This document shows, one piece after another, positions 62,104-64,000 of a stretch of DNA of 64,000 nucleotides (positions are counted from its first letter, which is position 1; each line of letters opens with the position of its first letter). A program made the position numbers and the translations under genes. The DNA comes from Flavobacterium sp. HTF (GTDB lineage: Bacteria > Bacteroidota > Bacteroidia > Flavobacteriales > Flavobacteriaceae): positions 1-64,000 of the forward strand of contig NZ_QETH01000018.1 of the NCBI RefSeq assembly GCF_003105115.1, given 5' to 3'. Under the pieces are notes generated by a model. The model was not told where the DNA came from and did no database searches. It worked only from the letters and a program-made list of their open reading frames with translations.

Positions 62104-62868
62104 ATGAATCAAAAAGAACTCAAAGAATTTCTAGACGAAAAAGTCATCCAGTATAATAATCAGGATTTTATTGAAAGCGATCCTGTGCAAATTCCGCATT
62201 TATATTCTCAAAAAGAAGATATCGAAATTGCCGGTTTTCTAAGTGCCACAATTGCGTGGGGAAATCGCAAAATGATTATTAAAAATTCGCATACCATGAT
62301 GGAACTCATGGGAAATACCCCTTACGATTTTGTCATGTCCCATTCTGAGGAAGATTTGGCACGTCTGGAAAATTTTGTGCACCGCACTTTCAACGGAAAA
62401 GATTTTGGAGGTTTTATAAAAGGTTTACAGCATATTTATAAAAATCATAATGGTTTGGAATCCTTGTTTGCAAAAAATCAGGAAAAAGACAGCTTGCAAA
62501 AAAGTATTCACGAATTCAAAAAAGCATTCTTTGAAATTGACCATCTGCCAAGGACTCAGAAACATATTTCGGATCCTTTAAACAATTCGGCTGCCAAAAG
62601 AATCAACATGTACTTGAGATGGATGGTTCGTCAGGATACAAAAGGAGTCGATTTAGGAATCTGGAAAACAATTTCGCCCTCAGCATTATCTTGTCCTTTA
62701 GATGTACATTCCGGCAACGTTGCGCGTAAACTTGGCATTTTAACCCGAAAACAAAACGACGGCAAAGCTTTGGCTGAATTAGATATAAAACTTCGTAAAA
62801 TGGATGCGCAAGACCCTGTAAAATATGATTTTGCACTTTTTGGGCTTGGCGTTTTTGAAGGCTTTTGA
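62104..62868 (+). CDS. TIGR02757/DUF2400 family protein
   Basis: A soluble 254-residue helical protein with the family pattern: EIAGFLSATIAWGNRKMIIKN at about 41-60, MYLRWMVRQDTKGVDLGIW at about 169-187, SALSCPLDVHSGNVARKLG around 193-212, and PVKYDFALFGLGVFE at the C-terminus. The plan is like helix-hairpin-helix DNA glycosylases (HhH-GPD-like), but no function is proven. It is 6 nt downstream of the ABC ATPase and perhaps co-transcribed. Confidence 0.88.
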   Translation: MNQKELKEFLDEKVIQYNNQDFIESDPVQIPHLYSQKEDIEIAGFLSATIAWGNRKMIIKNSHTMMELMGNTPYDFVMSHSEEDLARLENFVHRTFNGKDFGGFIKGLQHIYKNHNGLESLFAKNQEKDSLQKSIHEFKKAFFEIDHLPRTQKHISDPLNNSAAKRINMYLRWMVRQDTKGVDLGIWKTISPSALSCPLDVHSGNVARKLGILTRKQNDGKALAELDIKLRKMDAQDPVKYDFALFGLGVFEGF

Positions 62869-62872
62869 TCGT

Positions 62873-63052
62873 TCAGATTACTTTGGTGATTATCAATTTA
62901 TCTTTTTCTTCCCGCACAATTATCATCTGACCTTCCCTGAAACCAAGCTTTTCAAGCCACTTACCTTCAAGTCTGATTTCTGGAATTGTAATACCTCCGT
63001 AAGCTCTCGCCTGGTATTTCTTGTAAATTTTAAGTTTTCTCGAATTTGCCAT
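62873..63052 (-). CDS. SymE-like small protein (AbrB/SymE fold)
   Basis: A 59-residue protein. The sequence KLKIYKKYQARAYGGIT is followed by IPEIRLEGKWLEKLGFREG and a beta-strand end, the plan of the SymE family. SymE in E. coli is an SOS-induced, AbrB-fold toxin-like protein controlled by the antisense RNA SymR; it acts on RNA or the nucleoid. The ORF converges on the TIGR02757 gene with 4 nt between stops. No antitoxin gene is adjacent, so a cis-antisense RNA is the likely type of control; none can be identified from sequence alone. The reading begins ATG 63052. Confidence 0.75.
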   Translation of the reverse strand: MANSRKLKIYKKYQARAYGGITIPEIRLEGKWLEKLGFREGQMIIVREEKDKLIITKVI

Positions 63053-63279
63053 CTAATTTGCTTATTTCTTAACGGAACAAACTTCATCTAATTTAATGAG
63101 ATTGTTGTCATATTAAAAGCTGACAATTATTTTTTTACAACTTTATACATATAAAAAACACTATTTTATCTTTTAAAAAAAGGTTTTCCTTAATCCGTTT
63201 TAAACTGAAAATCAAATAATTAAATAACTAAATTTCTGTAATCAATTGACAATCTAACAATCAAACCGTTATTTTAACG
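63053..63279. other. intergenic region between SymE-like gene and DEAD-box gene, no gene found
   Basis: This 227-nt stretch is AT-rich and carries no ORF longer than about 30 codons. It would hold the promoters of both divergent neighbours. A run of AAATAATTAAATAACTAAATT (63212-63232) is a low-complexity feature. Confidence 0.6.
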
Positions 63280-63287
63280 TACCTTTG
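63280..63287 (+). promoter_or_regulatory. candidate -7 element of the DEAD-box helicase gene
   Basis: TACCTTTG is an exact TAnnTTTG match, 11 nt before ATG 63299 and 17 nt before ATG 63305, giving a very short leader. Confidence 0.5.
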
Positions 63288-63298
63288 CAAAAAATTTA

Positions 63299-64000
63299 AT
63301 GCAAATGAGCACTTTCGAACAATTCAATCTTCCAAAATCACTACAAAAAGCAATCGACGAATTGGGTTTCGTTAAGCCTACTCCTATTCAGGAAAAAACT
63401 TTCTCTGTGATTATGTCAGGCCGTGATATGATGGGAATTGCGCAAACCGGTACCGGTAAAACATTTGCCTATTTATTGCCTCTTTTAAAATTATATAAAT
63501 TTACCAATACCAATACACCAAAAATTGTAATCCTTGTTCCAACCCGCGAATTAGTGGTTCAGGTGGTAGAAGAAGTAGAAAAATTAACCAAATACATGTC
63601 GGTTAAAACACTGGGTATATTTGGTGGGGTAAATATCAATACACAAAAAAAAGCCGTTTACGAAGGAATCGATATCCTGGTAGGAACTCCAGGAAGAACA
63701 ATGGATTTGGCTCTTGATGCTGTAGTTCGTTTTGACGAAACTCAAAAATTAGTTATCGATGAGTTTGACGAAATGCTGAATCTTGGTTTCCGTTCGCAGC
63801 TGACTGCACTTTTGGCTATGATGAAAACCAAACGTCAGAATATCTTATTCTCAGCCACAATGACCGATGAAGTTGATGATATCCTAAACGATTATTTTGA
63901 TTTTCCTGAAGAAGTTACGCTTGCCGCTTCGGGAACTCCTCTTGAAAAAATTACACAAATAACGTATAATGTTCCAAACTTTAATACTAAAGTGAATTTA
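63299..64000 (+). CDS. DEAD-box RNA helicase, 3'-truncated by the window edge
   Basis: The first 234 codons are visible. The Q motif (FVKPTPIQEK), Walker A AQTGTGKT, motif Ia (PTRELVVQ), GG, TPGR, motif II (VIDEFDEMLN) and SAT (FSATM) are all in order. Motif II reads DEFD rather than DEAD; the acidic residues needed for Mg-ATP and the Asp before the loop are kept, but the Ala is Phe. Possible starts are ATG 63299 and 63305 (MSTFEQF); the second matches the usual family N-terminus. RhlE/CsdA-type helicases remodel ribosomal or cold-stress RNA; which group this is cannot be told without the C-terminus. Confidence 0.9.
   Translation, partial: MQMSTFEQFNLPKSLQKAIDELGFVKPTPIQEKTFSVIMSGRDMMGIAQTGTGKTFAYLLPLLKLYKFTNTNTPKIVILVPTRELVVQVVEEVEKLTKYMSVKTLGIFGGVNINTQKKAVYEGIDILVGTPGRTMDLALDAVVRFDETQKLVIDEFDEMLNLGFRSQLTALLAMMKTKRQNILFSATMTDEVDDILNDYFDFPEEVTLAASGTPLEKITQITYNVPNFNTKVNL

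Noticed and set aside
62825..63091. Plus-strand ORF overlapping the TIGR02757 end
   Set aside because: It is the antisense frame of the SymE-like gene; residues have no family pattern.
1..64000. tRNA, rRNA, CRISPR array, prophage, insertion sequence or origin of replication
   Set aside because: No cloverleaf, conserved rRNA segment, regularly spaced direct repeats, transposase or phage structural gene was seen by eye; tRNAscan and Infernal searches were not available.

Overview
This window is AT-rich Bacteroidota DNA and most probably comes from a Flavobacterium. The pointers are Bacteroidota-type -7 promoter boxes (TAnnTTTG) with few Shine-Dalgarno sites, two TonB-dependent receptors with carboxypeptidase-like N-terminal domains, many short-spaced lipoproteins with LxxC lipoboxes, a ParE/ParC pair, and many small families typical of flavobacteria. 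No rRNA, tRNA, CRISPR array, prophage or intact insertion sequence was seen. The species assignment is inference from gene content.

Region 1 (1-8.2 kb) is the edge of a surface-polysaccharide locus. It has two family-2 glycosyltransferases, then a tightly overlapping minus-strand operon: acyl carrier protein, ketoacyl-ACP synthase III-like enzyme, Rieske oxygenase, SDR reductase, second KASIII-like enzyme, PglD-type acyltransferase, glycosyltransferase. A DegT-type sugar aminotransferase diverges from it. The best reading is a dedicated ACP-based route that builds a short hydroxylated acyl group and places it on an amino sugar. This is the most interesting multi-gene system here.

Region 2 (8.2-27.6 kb) is mostly housekeeping: threonylcarbamoyl-AMP synthase, cysteine desulfurase, cysE-cysM, an aldo/keto reductase, RNA methyltransferases (RlmD and THUMP types), a Smr protein, a ZIP transporter and an orphan histidine kinase. 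Several lipoproteins are mixed in, two of them built from internal repeats. The block ends with a TonB-dependent receptor next to a membrane-bound AraC-type regulator (27.8-28.9 kb).

Region 3 (29-46.7 kb) has murQ with two small membrane proteins, a pentapeptide/DinB-like cluster, and a CBS/DUF294 nucleotidyltransferase with a DEDDh exonuclease. Next comes a deletion scar: a ClpV/TssH-like C-terminal fragment head-to-head with what looks like a TssF-like C-terminal fragment. After that lie the parE-parC operon with an unannotated 42-residue membrane peptide between the two genes, pncB, a transglutaminase-like protein, a flavin reductase, a YihY/BrkB protein and two envelope proteins.

Region 4 (46.7-64 kb) has a REP-like palindrome, ychF, a second TonB receptor, a BspA-type leucine-rich-repeat lipoprotein, a ferredoxin with a LuxC-like acyl-CoA reductase, and serC-serA. 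It ends with small DUF proteins, a LolD-like ABC ATPase carrying an apparent two-helix membrane insertion, a TIGR02757 protein, an unannotated 59-residue SymE-like protein, and the start of a DEAD-box helicase whose motif II reads DEFD.

Throughout the window, short gaps hold degenerate 7-8-nt-period repeats of several families (CTTTG-type, CTAAG/CTGAG-type, TTTCAGG-type, AAGCTT-type). They are often arranged as inverted arms around a terminator-like hairpin, and they are the main intergenic structure that genes do not explain.
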